Under the pieces are notes generated by a model. It saw nothing but the letters and a program-made list of their open reading frames with translations, made no database searches and was not told the origin of the DNA. 64,000 bases of DNA, taken from positions 1,984,001-2,048,000 of the forward strand of contig OY760867.2 of the NCBI GenBank assembly GCA_963664035.2, given 5' to 3'. Made by a program: the position numbers and the translations under genes. Every line of letters starts with the position of its first letter. The stretch's first letter is position 1. Of the stretch, positions 44,801 to 52,561 are shown one piece after another. Origin of the DNA: G958296245 sp963664035. Lineage in GTDB: Bacteria; Chloroflexota; Dehalococcoidia; Lucifugimonadales; G958296245.

Positions 44801-45364
44801 GCCCTCGATGAAGTTTCCGAATGCGGTCAGCTCGGTCCTGAAGCGTTCGTAGAAGCGCCTGGTGACCTTTTCGACGTCGAATGCCTTGCGGACGCGGGGG
44901 GTCACTACGTCGGATATGCCTATGCCCTTTGCCTCGTCCTCCAGGGTGAAGGCGATGGTCTGGAGGCGCTGGAGGATGGGGTCGCCGCTGCTGCCGGCGG
45001 TGTAGGCGTACTCGCGGCAGGCGGCTGGCTTGCCGGTCTCGCGCTTGACCCACTGCCAGACCTGGGTCCCGCGGCCCGAGTCGGTGAAGATGATGAGGTG
45101 CTCGAAGGCGCGCTTGGCGACTTCGCTCTCTATCTTGCGGCGGACCGGGTACGGGGGGATGTCGTCGTTGGCGCCGGGGGCGCACTCGTAGACGGCGAAG
45201 TCGGCCTTCTCCGCGATGGGGCTGAGGGTGTAGTCGCGCTCGTTGACGCGGACGCTCAGGGGCGCGGACCGGTAGTGGTCCCAACCCAGGCCCTCGACGA
45301 AGAGGGTGGGGAAGTCGAATGCGTGCAGGTGGGGGCGGAGCTGTTCGATGGGGACCGGCGTCAT
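41804..45364 (-). CDS. Eco57I/DrmMI-type adenine methyltransferase, large
   Basis: A 1186-residue protein. The N-terminal 300 residues (FVEGLGWDHY... to SLMLNRMMFVYFVQKQGF) resemble type IIG/ISP-type nuclease-helicase-linked regions; DPTCGSGAFLFAAL is the SAM-binding motif I, FNIRTGNTLVGF and NPPYVEYSK (motif IV NPPY of N6-adenine enzymes) follow, with a zinc-like Cys cluster CPACAKRPDMCPKCKKDPAKC about residue 840. The C-terminal part is a target-recognition-like domain. Two in-frame repeat insertions (coding GHPEPVEG near residue 245 and SPSPSMGEGWGEGD near residue 455) interrupt it. Its ATG overlaps the VapC stop by 4 bp. Likely defence role with the PLD-SNF2 helicase upstream. Confidence 0.85.
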   Translation of the reverse strand: MTPVPIEQLRPHLHAFDFPTLFVEGLGWDHYRSAPLSVRVNERDYTLSPIAEKADFAVYECAPGANDDIPPYPVRRKIESEVAKRAFEHLIIFTDSGRGTQVWQWVKRETGKPAACREYAYTAGSSGDPILQRLQTIAFTLEDEAKGIGISDVVTPRVRKAFDVEKVTRRFYERFRTELTAFGNFIEGIAAQGDREWYASLMLNRMMFVYFVQKQGFLDNDADYLRNRLKMVQSLPGRPEPTPGHPEPVEGPARFQQFYRLFLLRLFHEGLGQPEAQRAPDLAALLGKVPFLNGGLFDVHDLERHNPRIAIPDAAFERVFDFFDRYRWHLDERPSREDNEINPDVLGYIFEKYVNQKQMGAYYTKEDITGYISRNTVIPFLFDAARKECRTAFGPGGGVWRLLQDDPDRYVYPAVAHGITRNAQDPIPLNPSAPSPVVEEGLDSSPSPSMGEGWGEGDHAPGAPLHLPDHIAAGIHDVSQRGGWNAPAPDRYALPTETWREVVARRQRHEEVRARLAAGDVREINDLITLNLDVEQFARDVIAQSEGPELLRAFWHALRDVSVLDPTCGSGAFLFAALNVLEPLYTACLEGMRGFLDDAERSERKRSPEHLGDFRRILGQVDEHPSERYFILKSIVLNNLYGVDIMEEAVEICKLRLFLKLVAQLETYEQIEPLPDIDFNIRTGNTLVGFTSLDAVQEAMRVTPDGQRRQVFPEDQAVLDRIEEEARGVDWMAHEFRRQQTMLGGEVTSADKQDLRDRLRTLADKLDRHLAAEYGIGPDGVTEHNLDSPDCPACAKRPDMCPKCKKDPAKCDKDPARHDAYQCWRTSHQPFHWLVEFYGIMFKGGFDVVIGNPPYVEYSKVKTEYTVRTYETASCGNLYAYVLERSKALANRNASLSMIVPLSGHSTQRMQPLVQNFYKHYSSCHLFNISADAHPSVLFNGVKFRLAIFVASNRGNGIFTTGYHRWYAEQRDSLFDLVEYTDTEGLHYETAVPKISGKIHLQVLKKMLDTKARIDSTLTFGTSQDEVLYHSTPVNWIRAHTTAPFFQSERDGVKVPNGLNPLRLNRESAGSIQSILSSTSFFIWWLSLSDCYHLNRPEVLAFPLCKDAQFDELSKKLQMDMQAKSKRRVYNYKTSGRVEYDEFYLKLSKPIIDEIDRVLAKHYGFTDEELDFIINYDIKYRMGRDG
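43991..44062. repeat. Hairpin repeat inserted in frame in the methyltransferase gene
   Basis: CCCTCTCCC / GGGAGAGGG hairpin (44007-44030) with related CCCTCTTCC...GGGAGAGGG downstream. It codes on the minus strand for PSPVVEEGLDSSPSPSMGEGWG-type low-complexity sequence that breaks the conserved core. Confidence 0.7.
44611..44660. repeat. REP-like repeat inserted in frame in the methyltransferase gene
   Basis: GTCCTTCGACAGGCTCAGGA followed by a second half copy TAGGCTCAGGACGACC. Codes for PGRPEPTPGHPEPVEG on the minus strand. Same family as 1143-1167 and 11433-11457. Confidence 0.75.
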
Positions 45365-45768
45365 GAGTCGTCCTCCAGGAGCCGGGTTGCGTAGAGTGAC
45401 GCCATCTGCCGGTCCAGCGTGAGGGTCTCCAGCCCGGCGCGGGAGTAGTCGTCGGCGATGAGGCGGTCGAAGAGGCCGGGGCCGCCTGAGGCGGATAGGG
45501 CTTCGAGGACGGGCGGGCCGTTCAGGGGAGCTATGAGGCCACTGGTCAGCACGTCCAGGAGCCCGGCGCGGGCGTTGGCACTGGGGATGTCGTAGTGGTG
45601 GATCAGGGCAGCGTAGGCCTCGCCGATCGCCTGATTGGACGCGAATATCTCGTATCTGCGTTCGACCAGGACGCCAAGGCGGCGCAAACAGCGCTCGAAG
45701 TCCTCTTGCGGCTGCTGCGCCACGAGCCTGACTAGGACCGAGGTGTCAACGCCGCAGCGCGGGGCCAC
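45361..45768 (-). CDS. PIN-domain toxin (VapC-like)
   Basis: A 135-residue PIN protein: GVDTSVLVRLVA at the N-terminus carries the first Asp, ASNQAIGEAYAAL the conserved Glu, and LFDRLIADDYSRAGLETLTLDRQ the later acidic pair. GTG start at 45768 lies inside the end of vapB (23-bp overlap); the stop overlaps the methyltransferase start. It probably cleaves RNA and is neutralised by the AbrB-type partner. Its position in front of the methyltransferase puts the pair in the same transcript. Confidence 0.85.
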   Translation of the reverse strand: MAPRCGVDTSVLVRLVAQQPQEDFERCLRRLGVLVERRYEIFASNQAIGEAYAALIHHYDIPSANARAGLLDVLTSGLIAPLNGPPVLEALSASGGPGLFDRLIADDYSRAGLETLTLDRQMASLYATRLLEDDS

Positions 45769-45997
45769 GCCCTTGCTCCCGTTCGTCCCTGAACTTGCGG
45801 ATGTCGAAGGGCGGGGTGCCGGGCTTTATCTTGTCGCGCAGCGTGCCCAGCTTGGAGTAGTCGATCCGCTTGGGGCGCAGGGTGAACCCGTCGGGGCCTT
45901 CCAGCAGCTCTAGGCGGTCGCCAGGCCCGACGCCCATCTCTTCGAGGACGTGCTTGGGGAAGGTGACCTGGCGCTTCGAGGTGATCTTGACAATCAT
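45746..45997 (-). CDS. AbrB/SpoVT-type antitoxin (VapB-like)
   Basis: An 83-residue protein: VKITSKRQVTFPKHVLEEMGVGPGDRLELLEGPDGFTLRPKRID is the swapped-hairpin AbrB DNA-binding domain; the acidic/basic C-terminus would wrap the PIN toxin. AGGAGGAA precedes the ATG at 45997. First gene of vapB-vapC-methyltransferase. Confidence 0.9.
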   Translation of the reverse strand: MIVKITSKRQVTFPKHVLEEMGVGPGDRLELLEGPDGFTLRPKRIDYSKLGTLRDKIKPGTPPFDIRKFRDEREQGRGPALRR

Positions 45998-46051
45998 GGG
46001 TTCCTCCTTACGGCAATGCTACTACAGTAAGGCGGATGGTTCAAGGGCTAT

Positions 46052-46145
46052 TGGCTCTACGGCAAGGGGGAGGGCTGGTTTGAAACCAGCCCCTACGGAA
46101 TGCGCTGACAGCCCCTACGGGTGGTGGTTGGCAGATATGGGGGTG
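46052..46145. repeat. Dispersed palindromic repeat, copy D
   Basis: GGCTCTACGGCAAGGGGGAG, the palindrome GGGCTGGTTTGAAACCAGCC plus one base, CAGCCCCTACGGG and GCAGATATGGGGGTGGAGG follow the same order as at 16722 and 36245. The last codons of the helicase gene (46115 onward) run into this element. Confidence 0.75.
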
Positions 46146-49100
46146 GAGGTGAGGGATCTGGGGGTCTCGGCGAACAGGCCGAGGGAGCAGATGATCTGCG
46201 GCTCCCGGGCCTCGGCGGCGTCGTCCGCCGTCATGCATAGGCGGTCCTCCTCGCGCAGCGACATCACTATGTCGGCCAACTGCGTGTCGTCGACGCCGCT
46301 GCGGAGCTGCCGGTTCAGGGTGTCGACGGCGGACGGGCGCAGGGGATAGCGGTATATGTCGTCGATGGCCTTGTGGAGGGCGTCGACGTCGAATAGCTGG
46401 CCCCTGACGGCGTCGGCGTAGGCTTTCAGGCGGGTGTAGGCGCGGAAGCGGGCGCCGGAGGGCCGTCCGAGCTGGCCGCCGACTCGCTTCTCCTCCCTGG
46501 CGACGTGCCTGACGCCCTCGGCGACGAGGTGGTGGTGGCTCTCGTGGTGAGGTTGGGCCGGGGTGTCGGGCCTGCACTCGGCGGCGGAGAGGATTTCGAG
46601 CTGCGACTCGGTGATGCTGCGGCCCTCGCGGTCGACGTAGGCGAGGGCGTCGTTGCCGTCGGCGGTGCGCGTGAAGACGAGCGCGCCCTCGGGCCGCTGT
46701 GCGATGGCGGCGTGCTTGCGGGAGGAGAAGACGACGTCTGGGAGGTCGGCGACGGCCTTCTCCAGCGAGGGGTCGGCGCCGATGGCGTTCTTCCAAATCT
46801 GGTATGCGTGGGAGGCGAGGTCGACGTCGCCCTCCGGGTCGCCGTCGAGGATGCCGGCGCGCTCGTGGTAGAGGTTGACGATGGCCTGGTCGTCGTCTTC
46901 GTCCTCGAAGAATGCCTCGTCCGCGCCGACCACCTCGGCGTTCTCCCTGAGCCGCTCGCGGACTCGCCCGCGCAGGTCTATGATGCGCTCGACGCCCTCG
47001 GCGGGCAGGAAGGAGTGGCAGAGGATCTCCTCCGCCCTCTGCCCGATGCGGTCGACGCGGCCGGCGCGCTGGATGAGGCGGATGATGGCCCAGGGCAGGT
47101 CGTAGTTGACGACGACGTGGGAGTCCTGGAGGTTCTGGCCCTCGCTGAGCACGTCGGTTGCGACGAGTACGCGGAGCTCCCGCTCGGGTACGCCCTGGCC
47201 CGGCCGCAGGTTGCTGTCGGGGCTGAATCGCCATGCCTGCTGCGTGGGGTCGGCGGAGCTGCCGGTGACTCCCGCCATGTCCGCGACGCCTCTCTTCTCG
47301 AGCTGCGCTTCCAAGTAGTCGACGGTGTCGGCGAACTGGGAGAAGACGAGCACCTTGCGGTCCGGGAAGGTCTGTGTCAGCAGCGAGGTGAGCGCGTCGA
47401 GCTTGGCGTCCCTGGCGGGGTCCCAAGCGCCGTAGGTTTGGAGTACGTCCAGGAGGGCGTTGGAGTCCGAGAGGAGCTCGCTCTCGAGGGAGCTCTCGAA
47501 CAGGTCGGCGCGGAGCCACTTGAAGCGGCGGGTGTAGCGGTCCTCGTACTCGGCGTATATCTCGGCTGCGCGCGCCTCGAAGCCGGCGGCAGTCGGAGCG
47601 CCGCCGGTCTTCTCGGCCGCTTCCTCCTGGTCGTCGTCGCCAGGGTCGAAGAGAGCGCCCCTCGCCTGGTCCGCGTCCTCGTCGGTGAACCGGGAGTCGA
47701 GCATCTCGGCGTCCTGCGTACCGAGGGGCAGGGGCAGGCCGTTCCTGATGGCGTGGAGGAAGACGTAGTTGCGGAGCACGTGCCGCTCTACGGATTGCAG
47801 GAAGGCGGCGCCGCTGCTCTCCAGGCGTTTGAAGAGGTTGGTGCGGCAGAAGCCCATCAGCCGCTTGCCGGCCCGGGAGAGGTCGTCGACCTGCCGCTCC
47901 TCCGCTGCAGTGGGCGGCGTTTCGGGGTTGTCGGATACGTAGTTGCCGAGGCCGTATCGCGGCAGGTGCAGGTCGTTGACCGTATCGACCACCTTCTGCG
48001 AGTAGAGCTTGGCGTACTGGTCGTCGGGGTTGGAGTCGTCGATGGCGAACTTGACCGTCTTTGGGACGCGGGTAGGGAAGAAGGAGCGGGCGCCGTCCTC
48101 GTAGGTGAGGAACTTTCGGCCGGTGTCGTGGTCGGTCTCGGCGTAGTTGTCCTGTATGAAGCCGCGGGTGCGGCGCACGAGGTAGAGGCGCATCAGGTCG
48201 CGCCAGTCGTCGGCGTGCTCGCTGAAGTCGAAGGCCGCGAGGGTTCGCGGCGATGCCTGGTGGCGCCTGCTGAACTCGATCTCGCCCAGCTCACGCAGGA
48301 GGCGTTCGGGGCGGATGCCGAGGTCCTGGTCTTCCTCGACGAAGATGCGGAGCTGGCTGGAGAGGTCCAGGTAGGTCTTGTTGTAGGGCGTGGCCGATAG
48401 GAGGATGCACTTGCTCTCGTTGGCGCGGACGTACTCCTGGATGGCGCGGTAGCGGCGGCCCTCGCGGTTGCGGAGGTTGTGGCTCTCGTCGATGACGACG
48501 AGGCGGTAGCGGCGCAGGTTGGGCAGCTCGCGGAGGACCCTGCTAAGGGGCAGCACCCTGGCGCGAAGCTGGTACCGGTACACGTAGTCTTCCCACATGG
48601 GGACGAGGTTCTTGGGGCATATGATGAGCGTCTCCAGCCCGAAGTCGTCCTCGAAGATGCGGGCGACGGCGGTGGCCATGAGCGTCTTGCCAAGGCCCAC
48701 CACGTCGCCGATGAGCACGCCGTTGCGCTTGTTCAGGTGGTGGGCGGCTATCTTGACGGCGGCGGCCTGGAAGTCGAAGAGGCGGTCGCCGAACACCCTG
48801 GGTATCCTGAACTCGGCGAGGCCGGCGCGGGCTTCGTGGGAGAGGTGGTAGGCCATCTTGAGGTAGACGTGGTAGGGAGGTATCAACGCCTCCCGCGCCC
48901 AGCTCTCCTCGATGATATGGAGCAGCTCGTCGGTGATGTCGACGCAGAAGCGGTCGTTCCACCTGTCCTCGAACCACTGCTTGAGCTTCAGGGTCGCGTC
49001 GTGGTCGAGCACGTCCACGTTCAGCTCGCCCTGCGCGGCGAGACCGGCGAAGGTCATGTTGCTGCTGCCGAGGTAGCCGACGATGGGGTTGATGGGATCG

Positions 49101-49546
49101 TCGCGATAGAGCAGGTAGAGCTTTGCGTGCAGCGGGTGGCGGAGGAAGAGCTTGACGACGACCTTCTTGGCGCGAAGCTGCGCCGCCAACTGCCGCAAGG
49201 TCCGCTCGTCGGCGTTGGTGGGGGCGCCGATGGTGAGCTGCTGGCGAAGCTGCTCGGCAAGCTGGACTCGGAGGCGGTGGGCCGTCCGGTTGTCCATGCC
49301 GGAGGGCCTGTCGACGAGGCTCAGGGCGTCCCGGAGGTCGTCGTGGGGCAGTGTCTGCATCCCGATGAGTACGCGGCACGGGCCGTCGCCTTGGTTCCAG
49401 TCGTCCACGTAAGGCGCAAGGCCGCTCCAACCGCGCAGGTTGAAGTAGCCGACGCAGAAGTCCGCTCGCGACGACAGGACCAAGGTCTCCCGCAAGGCGG
49501 GGAGGAGGCTGGAGTCGGGCGCTAGGTTGTCGAAGATACGCGGCAT
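46115..49546 (-). CDS. PLD-like nuclease / SNF2-family helicase fusion
   Basis: A 1143-residue protein. Residues about 1-200: phospholipase-D-like domain with HPLHAKLYLLYRDD and GYLGSSNMTFAGL (one HKD-type H.K......GSSN set). About 245-700: helicase with GDVVGLGKTLMATA (motif I), VIDESHNLRN (II), LLSATPYNKT (III). About 830-960: C-terminal lobe with VLVATDVLSEGQNL and IQRAGRVDRIGQ (VI). The end is helical and finishes in a dispersed repeat. Helicases of this build sit beside large methyltransferases in phage-defence loci, and DISARM has separate PLD, SNF2 and MTase proteins; here two activities are fused. ATG at 49546; the frame is open further upstream but not conserved. Confidence 0.85.
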   Translation of the reverse strand: MPRIFDNLAPDSSLLPALRETLVLSSRADFCVGYFNLRGWSGLAPYVDDWNQGDGPCRVLIGMQTLPHDDLRDALSLVDRPSGMDNRTAHRLRVQLAEQLRQQLTIGAPTNADERTLRQLAAQLRAKKVVVKLFLRHPLHAKLYLLYRDDPINPIVGYLGSSNMTFAGLAAQGELNVDVLDHDATLKLKQWFEDRWNDRFCVDITDELLHIIEESWAREALIPPYHVYLKMAYHLSHEARAGLAEFRIPRVFGDRLFDFQAAAVKIAAHHLNKRNGVLIGDVVGLGKTLMATAVARIFEDDFGLETLIICPKNLVPMWEDYVYRYQLRARVLPLSRVLRELPNLRRYRLVVIDESHNLRNREGRRYRAIQEYVRANESKCILLSATPYNKTYLDLSSQLRIFVEEDQDLGIRPERLLRELGEIEFSRRHQASPRTLAAFDFSEHADDWRDLMRLYLVRRTRGFIQDNYAETDHDTGRKFLTYEDGARSFFPTRVPKTVKFAIDDSNPDDQYAKLYSQKVVDTVNDLHLPRYGLGNYVSDNPETPPTAAEERQVDDLSRAGKRLMGFCRTNLFKRLESSGAAFLQSVERHVLRNYVFLHAIRNGLPLPLGTQDAEMLDSRFTDEDADQARGALFDPGDDDQEEAAEKTGGAPTAAGFEARAAEIYAEYEDRYTRRFKWLRADLFESSLESELLSDSNALLDVLQTYGAWDPARDAKLDALTSLLTQTFPDRKVLVFSQFADTVDYLEAQLEKRGVADMAGVTGSSADPTQQAWRFSPDSNLRPGQGVPERELRVLVATDVLSEGQNLQDSHVVVNYDLPWAIIRLIQRAGRVDRIGQRAEEILCHSFLPAEGVERIIDLRGRVRERLRENAEVVGADEAFFEDEDDDQAIVNLYHERAGILDGDPEGDVDLASHAYQIWKNAIGADPSLEKAVADLPDVVFSSRKHAAIAQRPEGALVFTRTADGNDALAYVDREGRSITESQLEILSAAECRPDTPAQPHHESHHHLVAEGVRHVAREEKRVGGQLGRPSGARFRAYTRLKAYADAVRGQLFDVDALHKAIDDIYRYPLRPSAVDTLNRQLRSGVDDTQLADIVMSLREEDRLCMTADDAAEAREPQIICSLGLFAETPRSLTSTPISANHHP

Positions 49547-49607
49547 AGACGCTTTGCCGGTTATCCGGCCCCTCGCCAGTGTAGTCCTGTGACCTTCATT
49601 CGTCCAC

Positions 49608-50447
49608 TTAGCGGGCGCCTGTGAGGCCCGCGTCCGCGTAGTCGCCCTCTCCTGGGAGGGCTGCGTAGGGATAGCAGAGAAGGGCGCCGTCGATGGGAGA
49701 GACGCTGACGTGCGCCTGGACGTTGAAGACCGAAGCGAGCACGTCCTCCCGGATGACCTCCGTGGGCGGGCCTTCCTCGACAATGCGGCCGCGGTGCAGA
49801 ACCACCATGCGCTCCGCGTACTGGGACGCATGGTTCAGGTCATGGAGCGCCATGACCACGGTCAGGCCGTGCTCTCGGTTCAACGCCTGGATGAGGTTGA
49901 GCACCTGGATCTGATGGTTGATGTCCAGGAAGGTCGTGGGCTCGTCCAGGAGGAGGATGCGAGGCTCCTGCGCCAAGGCAAGCGCTATCCAGACCCGCTG
50001 GCGTTCACCCCCGGAGAGGCTCTCCAAGAGGCGGTGACGGAAACGGCTGGAGGACGTGAGCTCCAGCGCCCGCTCGACCGCCGCGCGGTCCCTGTCGGAG
50101 CGCATCCGGAGCGGGCCGGTGTGGGGATAGCGCCCCTGTTCGACCAGCTCCTGCACCGTCATCCCAGGAACGGCGCCCGGCGACTGCGGCAGCATCGCGA
50201 TCTGCCGAGCCACGTGGCCGGGTGACATCCTGGCGATGGCTGCGCCATCCAGCAGCACCGAGCCCGTCTCGGGGCGCAGGAGGCGCGCCAGCGTTCGAAG
50301 CAGGGTGGACTTCCCGGACCCGTTGGGGCCGATGATGGCAGTCACGGTCCCCCGCGGAATGGAGAGCGTCACTTCGTTCAGCACCGTACTCTTGCCCAGA
50401 CGCACGGAGATGGCCTGGGCGTCCAATACGACCGCGTCTCGCGTCAT
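49608..50447 (-). CDS. Iron/siderophore-type ABC transporter ATP-binding protein (FecE-like)
   Basis: A 279-residue ATPase: Walker A GPNGSGKST, Q-loop MLPQSPG, signature LSGGERQRVW, Walker B ILLLDEPTTFLD, H-loop ALHDLNHA. The closest class is FepC/FecE/FhuC. Overlaps the upstream permease stop-start by 4 bp. Last gene of a six-gene operon. It powers import of ferric siderophores, haem or cobalamin; the exact ligand is unknown. Confidence 0.92.
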   Translation of the reverse strand: MTRDAVVLDAQAISVRLGKSTVLNEVTLSIPRGTVTAIIGPNGSGKSTLLRTLARLLRPETGSVLLDGAAIARMSPGHVARQIAMLPQSPGAVPGMTVQELVEQGRYPHTGPLRMRSDRDRAAVERALELTSSSRFRHRLLESLSGGERQRVWIALALAQEPRILLLDEPTTFLDINHQIQVLNLIQALNREHGLTVVMALHDLNHASQYAERMVVLHRGRIVEEGPPTEVIREDVLASVFNVQAHVSVSPIDGALLCYPYAALPGEGDYADAGLTGAR

Positions 50448-51514
50448 CGCGCCGCCCCTCGGCTAAGGATGTAGAGGAAGAACGGCGCCCCGATGAACGC
50501 CATGACCGCTCCCACCGGCAGCCCAGGCCGGTGAGTCGGCGCCGGGAAGGGTGGGCGTATGGTGATCCCCTGGGAAACGATGTCCGCTCCGACGAGCAGC
50601 ACGGCGCCGGCCACAGCGGCCACCGGCAGCAGGCGGCGGGCATCCTCCCCGGTCAGCCAGCGCGCGACGTGCGGGGCCACGAGGCCGAGGAACCCGACCG
50701 CCCCCACCACCGAGACCGCCGCGGCGGTGAGCAGGGCGGCGAGGCAGAAGAGCGCGGCGCGCGTCACGTTGACCCGCATCCCCCTGGCGGCGGCCAGGCT
50801 GTCCCCAAGCTGGAGGACGTTCAGAGGCCGGGCGGCCAGCAGCGCCAAAGGCAGCGCCGCCGCCGCCCATGGCCACAGCTGGTCCCAGTGGACCCAGACG
50901 CGGCCATTCAACGATCCGATGATCCAGGGGAGGACGCCTCCCACGCCGGCCTGGGCGCGAAGCATGATGAACGCGGTCACGGACGATAGGATGGCGCTGA
51001 CCAACACGCCGCTGAGCACCATCCGCAGCGGATGGACTCCGCCGCGCCAGCTCAGGGCGAAGACCACCGCGCCCGCGCCCAAGCACCCAAGCAACACGAC
51101 GAGGGGCATGAAGCGCCCAGGGTGCGGAAGTCCTCCGATACCCACGGTCCACAGAACGGCGACGAGGATTCCCCCCGCCGTCACGCCGGTGATGCCCGGC
51201 TCCGCCAGGTTGTTCCGCATGACGACCTGTAGAATCGCCCCAGCCGTCCCCAGCAGCGCCCCGGCGAGGATGGCGATGAGCGACCTGGGAAGTCGCAGGT
51301 CCCAGACCACGATCCGATGAAGTTCCTCGGCCTGCCGTCCCAAGAGCGACGCGAGCACCTCGTCCGGTCCCAGGCGCACCGTGCCCGTACACAGATGCAC
51401 GACGAACAGCACACCGACGAGCGTCAGCCCCACGGCGAGCAGCACGAAGAATCGCCTGGCCCCCCAAGCGCGTCCGTCCGCTGCGCCCGCCCGCCCGTCA
51501 GTCTCGATGGTCAC
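50444..51514 (-). CDS. FecCD-family permease 2
   Basis: A 356-residue protein with about ten helices: LRLPRSLIAILAGALLGTAGAILQ, NNLAEPGITGVTAGG and VGFLGLVAPHVARWL are BtuC/FecCD signatures, including the GxxLPHxxR-like coupling region. Overlaps the next permease by 17 bp. It pairs with the other FecCD protein to form a heterodimeric import channel. Confidence 0.9.
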   Translation of the reverse strand: MTIETDGRAGAADGRAWGARRFFVLLAVGLTLVGVLFVVHLCTGTVRLGPDEVLASLLGRQAEELHRIVVWDLRLPRSLIAILAGALLGTAGAILQVVMRNNLAEPGITGVTAGGILVAVLWTVGIGGLPHPGRFMPLVVLLGCLGAGAVVFALSWRGGVHPLRMVLSGVLVSAILSSVTAFIMLRAQAGVGGVLPWIIGSLNGRVWVHWDQLWPWAAAALPLALLAARPLNVLQLGDSLAAARGMRVNVTRAALFCLAALLTAAAVSVVGAVGFLGLVAPHVARWLTGEDARRLLPVAAVAGAVLLVGADIVSQGITIRPPFPAPTHRPGLPVGAVMAFIGAPFFLYILSRGAAR

Positions 51515-52547
51515 TCCTCAGAATCCTGTTCCTGAGCAGGATAAGCAGGACCGGGCCGCCCAGCACAGCGGTCCATAGTCCCACGGGCGTCTCCCCGGGG
51601 GCGGTCGCGAGTTTCGCCCCAACATCCGCCATCGTGAGGAGCGCAGCGCCCATGAGCGCGGAGAAGGCAAGCACCTTGCGCGGGTCCTCGCTGCGTAGGG
51701 CCCGACGGGTTAGATGCGGGGCAAGCAGCCCTATCCACCCGATAGGGCCGGTGACGGCCACCACCGCGGCCACGAGCCCGGCGCCGATCAGGAGGACCAG
51801 CGTCCGAACGCGCCCGACGCTCATCCCCAACGACTGCGCCGCATGGTCGCCCAGGCGGAGCGTGTTCAACGGTCGCGCCAGCAGCAGGCCCAGGGGGAGG
51901 CAGACTGCCACCCAGGGCACGACGATCCAGACGTGCTCCCACGTTCTGTTCGCCAGGCTGCCTAGCAGGAAGTAGAACAGGACGAGGACCGCCCCGATGG
52001 TCCCCGCCAGGCTGATGAGGGCGATGATGCACGCATTGATGAAGGCCGCCACCGCGACGCCGATGAGCACGACCTGCAGAGTGCTCCGTGCTCCCTTCGC
52101 CGCGATGATCACCACGGCCCCCGCGAGCAGGCCGCCCGTGAGCGCCACCCAGGGATGGAACACCAGGAGCAGCGGGAGCTGGAAGAGGGTGACGACCGCC
52201 ACGGCAAGGGATGCCCCGGCGGCCACGCCCAGCAGCTCCGGGCCTGCCAGCGGGTTTCTTAGGCCGTCCTGCATCATCGCCCCAGCCTGGCCCAGCGCCG
52301 CCCCGCTGAGGACGGCGAGCGCCACCCTGGGAGCGCGCAGCTCGCGGACGGTCAGCTGCGCCAGGCGCTCCGCCTCCTCTCCCCAGAGGATACCCCATGC
52401 CTCCGCCATCGAGAGCTTGGGTATGCCGTTGGCAAGGGAGAGCGAGGCCGCCACGAAGATGCACAGGAGCAGGCCCGTGGCAATCAGGAGAAGCTTGACG
52501 GGCTCCCACCGCGCGCTCACGGGCCTGCTGTCGCTGCTTGGCTGCAC
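51498..52547 (-). CDS. FecCD-family permease 1
   Basis: A 349-residue protein: LRAPRVALAVLSGAALGQAGAMMQ, RNPLAGPELLGVAAGA, IGWIGLLAPHLTRRAL. GTG start at 52547, 14 bp after the binding-protein stop. Same family as the next gene but clearly diverged from it. Confidence 0.9.
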   Translation of the reverse strand: MQPSSDSRPVSARWEPVKLLLIATGLLLCIFVAASLSLANGIPKLSMAEAWGILWGEEAERLAQLTVRELRAPRVALAVLSGAALGQAGAMMQDGLRNPLAGPELLGVAAGASLAVAVVTLFQLPLLLVFHPWVALTGGLLAGAVVIIAAKGARSTLQVVLIGVAVAAFINACIIALISLAGTIGAVLVLFYFLLGSLANRTWEHVWIVVPWVAVCLPLGLLLARPLNTLRLGDHAAQSLGMSVGRVRTLVLLIGAGLVAAVVAVTGPIGWIGLLAPHLTRRALRSEDPRKVLAFSALMGAALLTMADVGAKLATAPGETPVGLWTAVLGGPVLLILLRNRILRSDHRD

Positions 52548-52561
52548 CTGGACGAGGCGAC

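Noticed and set aside
41804..49546. Complete BREX or DISARM system
   Set aside because: No brxC/pglZ/brxL or drmA/drmB genes are present; only the methylase and SNF2/PLD parts match.
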